DNA of 64,000 nt from Terribacillus halophilus (GCF_900101385.1 NZ_FMZB01000002.1:434001-498000), one strand, 5' to 3'. Shown: positions 25,005-34,272, counted from the first letter of the stretch. Notes: generated from the sequence alone by a model not told the origin. Numbers and translations: made by a program.

Positions 25005-26042
25005 TCAGCCTCCTCTGTTCGCTCTTGCCAGCAAGAACAAGAAATAAGGTACTCCAATAATCGAAACCACAATACCTACTGCCAACTCTGCCGGGGCAAA
25101 GACGGTTTTTGCGATATAATCCGAAAAAACGAGCAGGACCATACCGGCCAACGCGCTGATTGGCATATTGTAGCGGTAATCATTTCCGACTAGACGCCTG
25201 CTGATATGCGGTGCAATCAAACCGACAAAGGCAATGCCGCCGGAGACAGATACACAGGCACTGACCAATCCGATACTGGCCAGCAGCAGGACGACCTTCT
25301 CCCGTTCATTGCGGATGCCGAGGCTACGAACCGAATCATCGCTCAACTGAAAATAATTGAGCAGGTACGATTTCCGGTAAAGAATGGCGCTAAGGATGAT
25401 GACCCATGGCAGCATGGCATAAATATAAATCCAGTTCGCATTATAGATACTGCCTGTTGTCCACACTGTGGCCATTTCAAAATCATTTGCGTTCATTTTC
25501 AGGGATATGTACAAAGAAAGCGCCCCAAAGCCTGTTCCCAGCGCGATACCAGTCAAGATGAGCCGCTGCATATCAAGCGTACCTTGACGCCAGGAGAAAG
25601 CAAAGATGAGCAGCGCCACCAGCAGACCACCCACAAAGCCGAATATCGGCATCATCAGGACGGCCAGCCAACCGCCAATCGACTCCGATTGGATCATTCC
25701 TTGGAAGAAGAAGATATAGATGACGATAGCAGTCCCGGCACCGGCATTGATGCCGAGTATGCCTGGGTCGGCGAGGCCATTGCGCGTGATTCCCTGCATG
25801 ACAGCTCCAGCAATGCCAAGACCTGCACCGACGAGAGCACCGACAATGATCCGAGGCAGACGGAACTGAAAGATGACCAGTTCAAGTTTACGATCATCGC
25901 TCCACCCAAAAAGTGTCCGGAAAATTTCCCCAAGGCTCATTGCATAACTGCCGCTTGTCAGGTGCAGGTAAATGGAGATCAAGAGCAGCACCGTAATGAC
26001 AAGTCCGCTGAGCATCAGCTTCGACCCGATTTTAAGCTGCAT
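25005..26042 (-). CDS. feuC: Iron-siderophore ABC importer, permease 2 (FecCD)
   Basis: A FecCD-family permease with about nine to ten helices (LRFRLPRIIVGALVGAGLGIAG-like motif, GITRNGLADPGILGINAGAG, GLIAPHISRRLVGNDYRYNMP). ATG 26042 follows GGGAGGG and overlaps the feuB end by 11 nt. With FeuB it forms the channel for iron-bacillibactin or a similar catecholate. No ATPase is in the operon; FhuC/YusV elsewhere probably supplies it, as in B. subtilis. Confidence 0.87.
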   Translation of the reverse strand: MQLKIGSKLMLSGLVITVLLLISIYLHLTSGSYAMSLGEIFRTLFGWSDDRKLELVIFQFRLPRIIVGALVGAGLGIAGAVMQGITRNGLADPGILGINAGAGTAIVIYIFFFQGMIQSESIGGWLAVLMMPIFGFVGGLLVALLIFAFSWRQGTLDMQRLILTGIALGTGFGALSLYISLKMNANDFEMATVWTTGSIYNANWIYIYAMLPWVIILSAILYRKSYLLNYFQLSDDSVRSLGIRNEREKVVLLLASIGLVSACVSVSGGIAFVGLIAPHISRRLVGNDYRYNMPISALAGMVLLVFSDYIAKTVFAPAELAVGIVVSIIGVPYFLFLLARANRGG

Positions 26043-27048
26043 ATTGTTTCCCTCCCTTTCTCCAGATGAGATAGAGGAAGAACGGAACGCCAATAAAAGC
26101 GGTCACAACACCAATCGGTGTCTCAAACGGCGCGTTAATAAAGCGGCTGATCACATCCGACAAGCAAAGGAAAATACCGCCAATGACCGCAGCGCATGGA
26201 ATGAGCAGCCTGTAATCGACTCCGATCAAAAAACGCGTGATATGGGGCACGACAAGCCCGACAAATGCAATTTTCCCAACAAGTGCGACAGCAGTACCAG
26301 TCAGGCAGACAACACTAAGCATACTAATCAGTTTGATATACACCGTCTTCTGACCCAATCCTGCTGCAACCTCTTCCCCCAAAGCCATGACGGTGACTGA
26401 CTTGGAAACGGACATAGCCAAAACCAAGCCAACCAGCCCAATCGGCACAGCCAATTTCAGCATATGGACATCCACGCCATCCATTCTTGCGTTGTACCAA
26501 ATGCTGATATGCTGTGACACCTGGTAATAGGAAGCAAATGCTGCAGCAATACCGCTCAGGAATGTACCGATAACTGTCCCGATGATCGCCAGCTGAACTG
26601 GCGCCATCCCGTTTTTCAGCAGTGATGCAAAGCCAAACACAATGCCTGCACCCAGAGCTGAACCAGCCATGGAGTAGATGATCATCATATGATCAGATAA
26701 ACCTGGAGCCAATACCATGCACATTGTAATCACCAAAGCCGAACCGTCATTGACACCCATAATGGATGGAGAAGCGAGATAGTTCCTTGTGATTCCCTGC
26801 ATTATTGTCCCTGCTATTGCCAGGAATGCACCGACTAGCAACGCTGCCAGCGCCCTCGGCAATCTGGCGGTCAGGAGGATTGTATGATCGACATTTTGGG
26901 CATCATAGTGGAAAATCGCATCCCAAATCGTACTTACAGGCATGTCCTTGACGCCATATAGTACAGAAATCAATACAACCAGAGCTCCTGTCAAAGGAGC
27001 CGTAAGCAGCACTAACCAAGCAATTCTATTTTTTGTGCCTTGATACAT
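26032..27048 (-). CDS. feuB: Iron-siderophore ABC importer, permease 1 (FecCD)
   Basis: A FecCD permease, paralogue of the next gene: ARLPRALAALLVGAFLAIAG, GITRNYLASPSIMGVNDGSA, and GLVVPHITRFLIGVDYRLLIP. About nine helices span the membrane. The ATG at 27048 lies 2 nt behind the feuA stop, with only a weak site (GAGTAGG), so translation is probably coupled to feuA. Confidence 0.87.
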   Translation of the reverse strand: MYQGTKNRIAWLVLLTAPLTGALVVLISVLYGVKDMPVSTIWDAIFHYDAQNVDHTILLTARLPRALAALLVGAFLAIAGTIMQGITRNYLASPSIMGVNDGSALVITMCMVLAPGLSDHMMIIYSMAGSALGAGIVFGFASLLKNGMAPVQLAIIGTVIGTFLSGIAAAFASYYQVSQHISIWYNARMDGVDVHMLKLAVPIGLVGLVLAMSVSKSVTVMALGEEVAAGLGQKTVYIKLISMLSVVCLTGTAVALVGKIAFVGLVVPHITRFLIGVDYRLLIPCAAVIGGIFLCLSDVISRFINAPFETPIGVVTAFIGVPFFLYLIWRKGGKQYAA

Positions 27049-27050
27049 GC

Positions 27051-27998
27051 CTACTCAGCCAGCTTCTCAGTTGCTGCTTTCAGGAATTCCGTTTTACTCC
27101 ATGCTGTGCCTCCTTGGGCAAGCGGATCGATTGCGTTTACGAATACATGATCTTCCTTGGCTGCATTAATCGATTTGAATATTTCATTAGCTTGCAAATC
27201 ATCTAAAGCACTAGCATTCTCAGGGTTTTCTGACGCTTCGAATTGGAGGAAGAGATAGTCAGGATTTACTTCCGCCAGTTTCTCCAGCGATATTTCTGCC
27301 TGTGCTTCTGCTTCTCGGACAACTTCAGGTACTTCCAACCCCAAATCGTCGTATAGAACCGGGTTCAGATATACATTTTCCGGATAGACATAGAGGCTGC
27401 CTGCCCGGATGCGTACAACAAGTACTTGCTTATCCTGTAGCTTTTCCCCAATTTCTGTCTTGCCTGATTCCACGTCTTCCTTATAATCTGCGATGATTTG
27501 TTCTGCTTCTTCCTCTTTATCTGTCAGTGAGCCTAGAAGCTCCAAGTTTACTTCCCAGTTTTCCGAAACATGGGAGTATGGAATCGTTGTAGCAATATCA
27601 TTCAGTGATTTGCTCACATCTTCCGGGAATTTAGAAGAACCTAAAATTACGTCCGGTTCAAGGGAAAGAATCGTTTCGTAATTCGGCTGCATCTTCTCAC
27701 CAATTAGTTCTACACCTGACAACTCATCCTCCAAATAAGCTGGCGTTTCACCGCCAACAGATAGTGCTCCAGCCGGTTTAACTCCTAAAACAGCTGCATC
27801 CTCCATTGATTCAAGGCTTGCTGCTACAATAGTGCCCTTTTCAGCCGGCAAGGTATATTCTTTATCTAAGTATGTAATCTGTTGTTCCTTTTTCTTCGAT
27901 GATTCACCAGATGCTGTATCTTCCCCATTCCCGCAAGCAGCCAAAGAAAAGCTCAAGGCTGCAGCAAAGCCAATACCAGTTACTGTTTTCCACTTCAT
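27051..27998 (-). CDS. feuA: Iron-siderophore-binding lipoprotein, FeuA-like
   Basis: Lipobox SLAAC (Cys near residue 22) anchors a class III periplasmic-binding-type domain (TroA-like): GTIVAASLESMEDAAVLGV, EPDVILGSSKF and the C-terminal lobe. FeuA binds ferric bacillibactin or enterobactin. AAAAGGAG precedes ATG 27998. A Fur box over the promoter predicts induction by iron limitation. The downstream permeases and esterase complete the uptake and release pathway; a Btr-type activator gene is not in the window. Confidence 0.87.
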   Translation of the reverse strand: MKWKTVTGIGFAAALSFSLAACGNGEDTASGESSKKKEQQITYLDKEYTLPAEKGTIVAASLESMEDAAVLGVKPAGALSVGGETPAYLEDELSGVELIGEKMQPNYETILSLEPDVILGSSKFPEDVSKSLNDIATTIPYSHVSENWEVNLELLGSLTDKEEEAEQIIADYKEDVESGKTEIGEKLQDKQVLVVRIRAGSLYVYPENVYLNPVLYDDLGLEVPEVVREAEAQAEISLEKLAEVNPDYLFLQFEASENPENASALDDLQANEIFKSINAAKEDHVFVNAIDPLAQGGTAWSKTEFLKAATEKLAE

Positions 27999-28055
27999 AT
28001 TGCTCTTCTCCTTTTCGTACTTTAGCTTGATCAGGACTAAAGATCGGGATTAATT

Positions 28056-28074
28056 GATAATGATTATCATAATC
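28056..28074. promoter_or_regulatory. Fur box
   Basis: GATAATGATTATCATAATC matches the 19-bp Fur consensus at 18 positions. It lies directly downstream of the feuA -10, ideal for repression by Fe-Fur. Confidence 0.9.
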
Positions 28075-28075
28075 A

Positions 28076-28103
28076 ACTATAGCAAAATAGGAAAAAGATG
28101 CAA
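28076..28103 (-). promoter_or_regulatory. feuA promoter
   Basis: TTGCAT (28103-28098), a 16-nt spacer and TATAGT (28081-28076) on the minus strand, abutting the Fur box. Confidence 0.7.
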
Positions 28104-28140
28104 TAAGAAATGACCACCAACCTCATAAAAAAAGTAAATA

Positions 28141-28162
28141 GGCTGCAGGGAATCCTGCAGCC
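28141..28162 (-). terminator. Terminator after the PTS EIIC-like gene
   Basis: GGCTGCAGG-GAAT-CCTGCAGCC; on the minus strand it is followed by TATTTACTTTTTTT. Confidence 0.75.
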
Positions 28163-28166
28163 AGCC

Positions 28167-29204
28167 TCAATCAAAATGTAATTTATAATCGCCGGACTTG
28201 ATCCAGTTCCACTTTTTTGTGAATAGATATAACAGTATCACGTTCAAAACAAAAGGCAGGAAAAAGAAAACAGCTACCATGATAGTGATATTAGCAGCTG
28301 TCCATCCTCCATCGGCAAGCTGCATATAGTTTAGCGGTCCAACAAATCCCGACAATCCAAATCCTGCACTATATGGCGTTCCTTCGATCTTTAATAACCC
28401 TGCCAATGCCCCCAATGCTGCCGCTGTCAAAAACATGGGCAATGCAATACGGGGCTTCATGAAGAAGTTTCGCATTTGGATTTTTGGAGAACCGAGAACA
28501 TGTGCCAAAGCAGTACCAAGTGAATTGGCTTTATAACTGGCAATGGCCAATCCGATACCCGCTGCAACAATGCCAAGATTGGCTGCGCCAGATCCGATGC
28601 CGGCCAAGGAAATGACCGTCGCCACACCGACAGTGGATATGGGAGATAAAATAATGAAACAGAAAATAACTGCAAGAAGTGCTCCCATTATTATTGGCTG
28701 CCATGTTGTCATCCCTGCGATTGCTTCCCCTATAAGTCCAGTACCGCCTTTTATGTAAGGTAATAAAATCAAACCTATCATACCAGGGACAAGTATACTT
28801 AGAGTCGGCAGCAGGAGGATGCTGTACGCCTTCAATCTGTCCCCGATGAATCTTACGAATAATACTGCCAATGCTGCTGTTATACCTGTATTGATAACAA
28901 TACCGATACCTTGCAAAGCAAAAAGGCCATCCGCCGTTTTCTGGATCGCTCCGCTTCCGACCATAGCAGCTATGCCCACACTCGCTGTCTGTATCGGTGT
29001 CAGCTTGAATGAGATACCTACCATCACACCAATCAATACAGGCAGCAGGCTCATGACGAAAACCGTTGTATCATACACTGCTTGCAAAACGGGCACGTGG
29101 GGTATTGCAAGCTTCAGCAGTTCACCTAGCAGTGCATTCGGAATCAAAGCAACGACGATGCCGATGCTCATGCCATTCAGCAGCTTGCTGAAAAATTCTT
29201 TCAT
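28167..29204 (-). CDS. PTS EIIC-like membrane protein (PfoR/EIIC_2 type)
   Basis: This 345-residue protein has about nine to ten helices and matches the EIIC_2 family (repeated Gly-rich helices, NTGITAALAVLFVRFIGDRLK, GSPKIQMRNFFMKPRI). Members include PfoR of Clostridium perfringens. No EIIA or EIIB gene is nearby, and the classic EIIC sugar signature is not obvious. It may be a regulator-like or stand-alone transporter. ATG 29204 with GGAGAG upstream is the start. Confidence 0.7.
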   Translation of the reverse strand: MKEFFSKLLNGMSIGIVVALIPNALLGELLKLAIPHVPVLQAVYDTTVFVMSLLPVLIGVMVGISFKLTPIQTASVGIAAMVGSGAIQKTADGLFALQGIGIVINTGITAALAVLFVRFIGDRLKAYSILLLPTLSILVPGMIGLILLPYIKGGTGLIGEAIAGMTTWQPIIMGALLAVIFCFIILSPISTVGVATVISLAGIGSGAANLGIVAAGIGLAIASYKANSLGTALAHVLGSPKIQMRNFFMKPRIALPMFLTAAALGALAGLLKIEGTPYSAGFGLSGFVGPLNYMQLADGGWTAANITIMVAVFFFLPFVLNVILLYLFTKKWNWIKSGDYKLHFD

Positions 29205-29307
29205 CTGCTTCTCTCCTCTCATATAGCGTTTGATTATAGATAATCAATTATGAATTGTCAATATATTCTGACCAATAAAAAAGCTCATCCGAGTGGACGA
29301 GCCTTTC

Positions 29308-30570
29308 TTATCTTGTTTGGCCATTGCCTTTCATGACATATTTATAAGTGGTCAATGCTGGCAGTCCCATTGGTCCGCGTGCATGAAGTTTCTGTGTTGA
29401 AATACCAATTTCAGCTCCGAAACCAAGGGCATGGCCATCAGTGAATCGTGTTGATGCATTATGATAAAGTGCTGCTGCATCGATAGCTTTCATGAATTTG
29501 CCGACTGCTTCATCATCTTCAGAAATGATAGCCTCCGAGTGTTTTGTTCCATAACGGTCGATGTGGCCGATCGCTTCTTCCACTGAATCGACGACACGCA
29601 CCGCTACATCCAGACTAAGATATTCATCCGTCCAGTCCCCTTCGGTTGCAGGCGTACAGTCAGGCAGCAGTTCAACAGCTGACTCATCGCCATGTGTCTG
29701 AATGCCATTTTCACGTAATGCCTGTACCAATGCATCTTTGTTTGCTTCCAGCCATTCACGATGAACAATCAATGTCTCCAAAGCATTACATACTGCCGGA
29801 CGATCCGTTTTGGCATTCAGGAAAGTTGCCAATGCCATATCGACTTTAGCAGTTTTATCAATGTACATATGACAGTTGCCCACGCCCGTTTCCAATACAG
29901 GTACTGTCGCAGAATCAACGACAGCCTGAATGAGCGAGGCCCCGCCGCGAGGGATGAGTACATCGATATGCTCCTTCATCGTAAAGAGCTTTGCCGTTTC
30001 TTTCCGATCCGTCGATTGGATGAGCTGAACTGCATCAGCAGGTACTTTTGTCTTCTGGAGTGCTTTCTTGATGACCTTCACGATTGCCGTATTCGTATGA
30101 ATGGCAGATGATCCGCCTTTTAACACGATTGCGTTACCGGACTTCAGTGCAAGACCTGTCGCATCTGCTGTCACATTCGGACGAGCTTCATAGATCATGC
30201 CGATGACCCCAAGTCCAACTGTGATACGGCTGACATGCAAGCCGTTTTTCAATGTCCATTCACTGACTACCTGTCCAGTCGGGTCTTCCAGTTCAACAAC
30301 TTCCTTCAGTCCATTCGCAAAATCCTCGATACGCTCACGAGTCAGTTTTAAACGGTCCAGGAATGCTGCATCGAAACCCTTTTCTTCCCCAGCCTTCATA
30401 TCCTTGTCATTCGCTGTGAGAATTGCCTCATAGTCTTTATCCAATTGCTCTGCCACTGCAAGCAGTGCCTCATTTTTATCGGCAGTCGTCAATAGTGCAA
30501 GCTTTTTAGCCCCTGCTTTCGCTGCAATGGCTTGCTCCTCGACTGTTACTACTTCTTTTATTTGCTCCAC
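29308..30570 (-). CDS. proA: Glutamate-5-semialdehyde dehydrogenase
   Basis: ProA reduces gamma-glutamyl phosphate with NADPH in the second step of proline synthesis. The 420-residue length is typical. Hallmarks are IGMIYEARPNVTADATGLAL, LKGGSSAIHTN, LIPRGGASLI and the catalytic Cys in ETGVGNCHMYID near residue 230-ish, with NAKTDRPAVCNALET after it. GTG 30570 is the start, with AAGGAGG 7 nt upstream. It is last in proC-proB-proA, 16 nt behind proB. Confidence 0.95.
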   Translation of the reverse strand: MEQIKEVVTVEEQAIAAKAGAKKLALLTTADKNEALLAVAEQLDKDYEAILTANDKDMKAGEEKGFDAAFLDRLKLTRERIEDFANGLKEVVELEDPTGQVVSEWTLKNGLHVSRITVGLGVIGMIYEARPNVTADATGLALKSGNAIVLKGGSSAIHTNTAIVKVIKKALQKTKVPADAVQLIQSTDRKETAKLFTMKEHIDVLIPRGGASLIQAVVDSATVPVLETGVGNCHMYIDKTAKVDMALATFLNAKTDRPAVCNALETLIVHREWLEANKDALVQALRENGIQTHGDESAVELLPDCTPATEGDWTDEYLSLDVAVRVVDSVEEAIGHIDRYGTKHSEAIISEDDEAVGKFMKAIDAAALYHNASTRFTDGHALGFGAEIGISTQKLHARGPMGLPALTTYKYVMKGNGQTR

Positions 30571-30586
30571 GGTTTTCCTCCTTCAG

Positions 30587-31696
30587 TCATCGAATTGGTA
30601 CAGTGTGTTCCAGCTCACAGACAAATGCTTCCTGATCGACGATTGATTCTTTCCTATTTCGTACCGAGCTTCTCAATGCTTGCCAAAGCTCCGACGCAGC
30701 TTGATTTACAATGCCAAGACCGATCCGCGCTCCTGTTTCGTCCTGAATCCGGACGACATCGCCCTTTTTGAAATTGCCCTTGATCGAATTTATATCGGCA
30801 AATTCTATCGAAGACGGCACTTGGCTGGTTCTCTTGATGATAATTTCGCCCTCGGGACCAGAATTGAAGGCAATCCACTGTTTCTTGCGATTCAAGTAAT
30901 CCATATCTTGATCCGCTTCGAAATACGTGCCCCCTGCCTGGCCCAATACCGAACGGTAAATGATATCTTCTTCCGTTGCATCCCCAAGGAAGCCTTTGAT
31001 ACCCGATGCCAATGCAATCTTGAAGGCATCAAGCTTCGACTTCATGCCACCGGTTCCCACTGCACTCCCTGCATCACCTGCAGCTGCCTCGATTTCGGGT
31101 GTGATGGCTTGCACACGCTCAATGCGTGTTGCTTTTGAATTCTTGACCGGATTATCGGTATACAGTCCATCAATATCGGATAAAACAGCCAGAAAATCCG
31201 CACCGACCAACCCGGCAACCTTAGCCGAAAGGGTGTCATTATCTCCAAAGCGCAGTCTGTCGACTGTCACGGTATCATTTTCATTTATGATCGGGATTAT
31301 ACCACGATCAACTAAGACATTTAACGTATTTCTAACATTATTATAGCGGGTTTCGTCCGAGAAGTCCCCTCGAGTAATCAAAATCTGCGAAGCTACGTAG
31401 CCATGGGACAAGAACAAATCTGAATAAGCTTCCATCAGCAAACCTTGGCCGATTGATGCAGCTGCTTGTTTTTCTGGCAATGATTGCGGTCTTTCCAGAA
31501 AACCCAGCTTGCGATAACCTGCCGCGACAGCTCCGGATGAAACAAGCAGCACCTCATAGCCATTGTCTTTCAGTTTCACGAGCTGCTCCACTAGTTTTTC
31601 CAGCTTCCTCCTGCTAATTTCTCCATGCAGGCTGGTCAATGAACTGCTTCCGATCTTGACGACAATCCGTTTCGGTTCCGTTGCTTGTGTAGAAAT
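30587..31696 (-). CDS. proB: Glutamate 5-kinase, apparent AUU start
   Basis: ProB phosphorylates glutamate to start proline synthesis. The amino-acid kinase domain (about residues 10-255) and a C-terminal PUA domain (about 280-360) are complete. The first canonical start in frame (TTG 31639) encodes the Leu of KIGSSSLTS and would remove the Gly-Ser-Ser ATP loop. Codons upstream to the in-frame stop at 31738-31736 hold no ATG, GTG or TTG. GGAGG lies 8 nt before ATT 31696-31694, which gives 369 residues, the usual length. ATC at 31699 or CTG at 31711 are weaker alternatives. A sequence error from ATG is possible. Confidence 0.88.
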   Translation of the reverse strand: MSTQATEPKRIVVKIGSSSLTSLHGEISRRKLEKLVEQLVKLKDNGYEVLLVSSGAVAAGYRKLGFLERPQSLPEKQAAASIGQGLLMEAYSDLFLSHGYVASQILITRGDFSDETRYNNVRNTLNVLVDRGIIPIINENDTVTVDRLRFGDNDTLSAKVAGLVGADFLAVLSDIDGLYTDNPVKNSKATRIERVQAITPEIEAAAGDAGSAVGTGGMKSKLDAFKIALASGIKGFLGDATEEDIIYRSVLGQAGGTYFEADQDMDYLNRKKQWIAFNSGPEGEIIIKRTSQVPSSIEFADINSIKGNFKKGDVVRIQDETGARIGLGIVNQAASELWQALRSSVRNRKESIVDQEAFVCELEHTVPIR

Positions 31697-31738
31697 GATG
31701 ATATCCTCCAGTTTTTTATTTTTTCCCTTTTTCGTTCA

Positions 31739-32581
31739 TTAACGTGTCAGCAGTTGTTTCTTTAGCTCCTCGCTGATTTCATTTGATCGTTCTGCCGCTG
31801 ATAGAATAGCTTTGGTCATCGCTTCTCCTGCTCCCGCCTCGTTCAGTGCTTCCAAACCAGCTGCGGTCGTTCCATTCGGAGAAGTTACTTTCTTTCGCAG
31901 GCCGGCAGGTTCCTCCTGCGTTTCCAACAGCATTCTGGCCGCACCAAGCATTGTCTGTGTTCCGATCTTTCTTGCTGTTTCCCGGTCGAATCCTGCGGCA
32001 ACACCGGTTTCCTCGAAATGCTCCATCAGCTTATAAAAATAGGCAGGTCCGCTTCCAGCCATACCTGTGAAGACATCCATTTGATTTTCTTCAATGACAA
32101 ATGCTTCACCAAACGTCCGGACCAGCTTCTTGACTAATGTGAGTTGCTCTATAGAAACATGCGTCCCTGGTGCAATTGCAGTAGCAGACTCCCCAATGGT
32201 ACTGGATGTGTTAGGCATGATACGAACAACGGGTTGGTTGTCTGGCAGATAATGCTCGATCTGTTCATTCTGGATGCCTGCAGCTACCGATATGATCAGC
32301 TGTCCTCTCTGAACCTTCTCTTGCAAATCGATCAATGCAGCGGTCATGTCCTTCGGTTTCATCGCAAGTATAATCACGTCCATACTATGCCATTCCACCT
32401 TTTCCTGAGGAATTGCGGTAATACCATAGCGCTCCTGCAGCTCCTGCAGACGATCCACATTCGTTCGGTTCGTCACATAAATCTGCCCATTTTGCAGACT
32501 GCCTGAAGCCTGCATCCCGGCAATCATTCCCTCTGCCATCGATCCTGCTCCCACATACATAATCCGATTGTTAGTTAAGAT
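31739..32581 (-). CDS. proC: Pyrroline-5-carboxylate reductase, apparent AUC start
   Basis: ProC makes proline from pyrroline-5-carboxylate with NAD(P)H. The Rossmann glycines are in YVGAGSMAEGMIAG, and the C-terminal signature GVAAG... AARMLLETQEEPAGLRKKVTSPNGTT is typical. The first ATG (32560) falls inside the first beta strand (NNRIMYVGAGSM) and has no ribosome site. Upstream to the in-frame stop at 32620-32618 there is no ATG, GTG or TTG. AAGGAG lies 9 nt before ATC 32581-32579, which gives 280 residues. I infer an AUC start, like the AUU in proB. Confidence 0.85.
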   Translation of the reverse strand: MLTNNRIMYVGAGSMAEGMIAGMQASGSLQNGQIYVTNRTNVDRLQELQERYGITAIPQEKVEWHSMDVIILAMKPKDMTAALIDLQEKVQRGQLIISVAAGIQNEQIEHYLPDNQPVVRIMPNTSSTIGESATAIAPGTHVSIEQLTLVKKLVRTFGEAFVIEENQMDVFTGMAGSGPAYFYKLMEHFEETGVAAGFDRETARKIGTQTMLGAARMLLETQEEPAGLRKKVTSPNGTTAAGLEALNEAGAGEAMTKAILSAAERSNEISEELKKQLLTR

Positions 32582-32633
32582 ACCTAATCGCTCCTTATTA
32601 TTAGAATATTTCGTTCTTTATTAACAGTTATCT

Positions 32634-32661
32634 ATGCTACCACTATAGGACGCTATGTCAA
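32634..32661 (-). promoter_or_regulatory. proC promoter
   Basis: TTGACA (32661-32656), a 16-nt spacer and TAGCAT (32639-32634) on the minus strand. No T-box or riboswitch is visible in the short leader. Confidence 0.6.
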
Positions 32662-32713
32662 GGAATGTGACGACTCCCATGCCCGTCCCACCTACGTTTC
32701 ATCCTCATAATCT

Positions 32714-32730
32714 AAGCGTTGTAAACGCTT
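32714..32730. promoter_or_regulatory. Perfect palindrome between proC and pepSY genes
   Basis: AAGCGTT-GTA-AACGCTT is a perfect 7+3+7 palindrome in the divergent region. It resembles LacI/CcpA-type half-sites but lacks the outer bases of a cre. The binding protein is unknown. Confidence 0.4.
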
Positions 32731-32876
32731 CACAAATTATTCTCCATCGCGTTCAAGGAATGGTCATAATATCCTCCATTTACCTACTTGTAAGGGCATG
32801 AAAATTGTCCTAAGCTTAGGCTTGTACTACTTTGCCTACTATCACTTTTACTATAGAAGAAAAGGAGTTGTCCTAT

Positions 32877-34256
32877 ATGGAGGCACAAAAAGAGCCGTCG
32901 GTGTCGAAGAAGAAACAACGGAAGCGCCGGTCACTTTATCAGTCTGTATGGCGCTGGCACTTCTATGCAGGTCTTATTATCATGCCATTCCTGATTATTT
33001 TGGCTATCACAGGCGCTGTTTACCTGTTTAAACCTCAAATCGAAGCTGCCCTTTATAAAGACTATTATGAAGTCACTCCGCAAACCACTATCACAACTCC
33101 ATCTGAGCAAATCAATACTGTGGAAGCTGTGCACCCGAATGCAGCAGTGACGTCGTATCGTCCAAGTGACAGTCCTGACCGTTCAGCAGAGGTCGGTATC
33201 ACGGAAGACGGTAAAGCTTATACCATTTACGTCGACCCTTATGAGAATGTCATACTAGGGAAATTAGAAGACTCCTTCAAACTCGTCAATGTATTCGAAA
33301 AGATTCATGGTGAGCTGCTGATGGGCACTGTCGGGGATCGTATCGTCGAATGGGCCGCTTGCTGGGCACTTATTTTGATCATAACGGGTGTCTACTTAGG
33401 CTGGCCGAAGATGAAAGGAAAATCAAAAATCCGCGGTGTCCTCGTTCCTCGCCTGAACAAAGGGAAAAAGCTGCGGGCACGCGACTTGCACGTGGTTCCT
33501 GCATTCTGGATTTCATTAGGATTGCTCTTTCTGATCATGACTGGGCTGCCTTGGTCGGGTTTATGGGGCAACAATTTCCAAACGCTTACGACAAATGCCG
33601 GTGTCGGCTACCCGCCTTCAGTATGGGTGGGAGATGCTCCTGCATCCGATGTCAAAACAAAGGAAATTGCAGACGTTCCTTGGTCGGCAGAAAACTTGCC
33701 GGTCCCTGTTTCCACAAACCAGCAGTACACCCAGCTTTCTGTCGATGATGTCGTGTCGATAGCCGAAGAGGAAGGTGTAAAACCGGGTTATAATATCATG
33801 ATTCCACAAACGCAGGATGGCGTATTCACTTTGTCTGCTTTCCCGCCGAAAGCTCGTGACGAAGTGACCATGCATATTGATCAGTATACAGGAGCTGTCC
33901 TGGCAGATTACCGCTATGATAATTATCATACGCTCGGTAAAGTCATCGCTTACGGCATTACCATCCATAAAGGAACGGAATTCGGAATCTGGAATCAGAT
34001 TATCGGTCTCCTCGTCTGTATCGGAATCGTCGGCATTGCAGTGAGCGGCTTCATCCTATGGCTCTCCAGGAAACCAGAAGGCAAGCTAGGCTCGCCGAAA
34101 GCACCTTCCGACAAAGTCATGAAGGGTGTCATCGTGCTGATCATCATCCTTGGCATCATCTTCCCGCTTGTCGGAATTTCCGTCATATTCGTATGGCTGT
34201 TTGACCGGTTTGTCATTCCGCGAGTGCCAGCACTGAAGAGGTTCTTCAATGCATAA
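32877..34256 (+). CDS. PepSY-associated transmembrane protein
   Basis: This 459-residue inner-membrane protein has the PepSY_TM layout: helix 1 at about residues 27-50 after SVWRWHFYAGLIIMP, a PepSY-like outer domain, helix 2 (WAACWALILIITGVYLGWP), helix 3 (FWISLGLLFLIMTGLPW), a second outer domain and two C-terminal helices. Such proteins are linked to iron or copper reduction and uptake. AAAGGAG supports ATG 32877. The neighbouring FixH-like lipoprotein fits a copper-related role, but neither gene proves it. Confidence 0.8.
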   Translation: MEAQKEPSVSKKKQRKRRSLYQSVWRWHFYAGLIIMPFLIILAITGAVYLFKPQIEAALYKDYYEVTPQTTITTPSEQINTVEAVHPNAAVTSYRPSDSPDRSAEVGITEDGKAYTIYVDPYENVILGKLEDSFKLVNVFEKIHGELLMGTVGDRIVEWAACWALILIITGVYLGWPKMKGKSKIRGVLVPRLNKGKKLRARDLHVVPAFWISLGLLFLIMTGLPWSGLWGNNFQTLTTNAGVGYPPSVWVGDAPASDVKTKEIADVPWSAENLPVPVSTNQQYTQLSVDDVVSIAEEEGVKPGYNIMIPQTQDGVFTLSAFPPKARDEVTMHIDQYTGAVLADYRYDNYHTLGKVIAYGITIHKGTEFGIWNQIIGLLVCIGIVGIAVSGFILWLSRKPEGKLGSPKAPSDKVMKGVIVLIIILGIIFPLVGISVIFVWLFDRFVIPRVPALKRFFNA

Positions 34257-34272
34257 GAAAGGAGAAAAGCTG

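Noticed and set aside
25206-26069. 287-codon plus-strand frame within feuC
   Set aside because: Shadow of the FecCD permease; highly charged translation without domain or ribosome site.
31639-31641. TTG as the proB start
   Set aside because: It would remove the Gly-Ser-Ser ATP loop and has no ribosome site; the AUU at 31696 with GGAGG is a better start.
32714-32730. cre site in the proC/PepSY gap
   Set aside because: The palindrome has the central CG-type look, but neither strand matches the outer cre positions (several mismatches).
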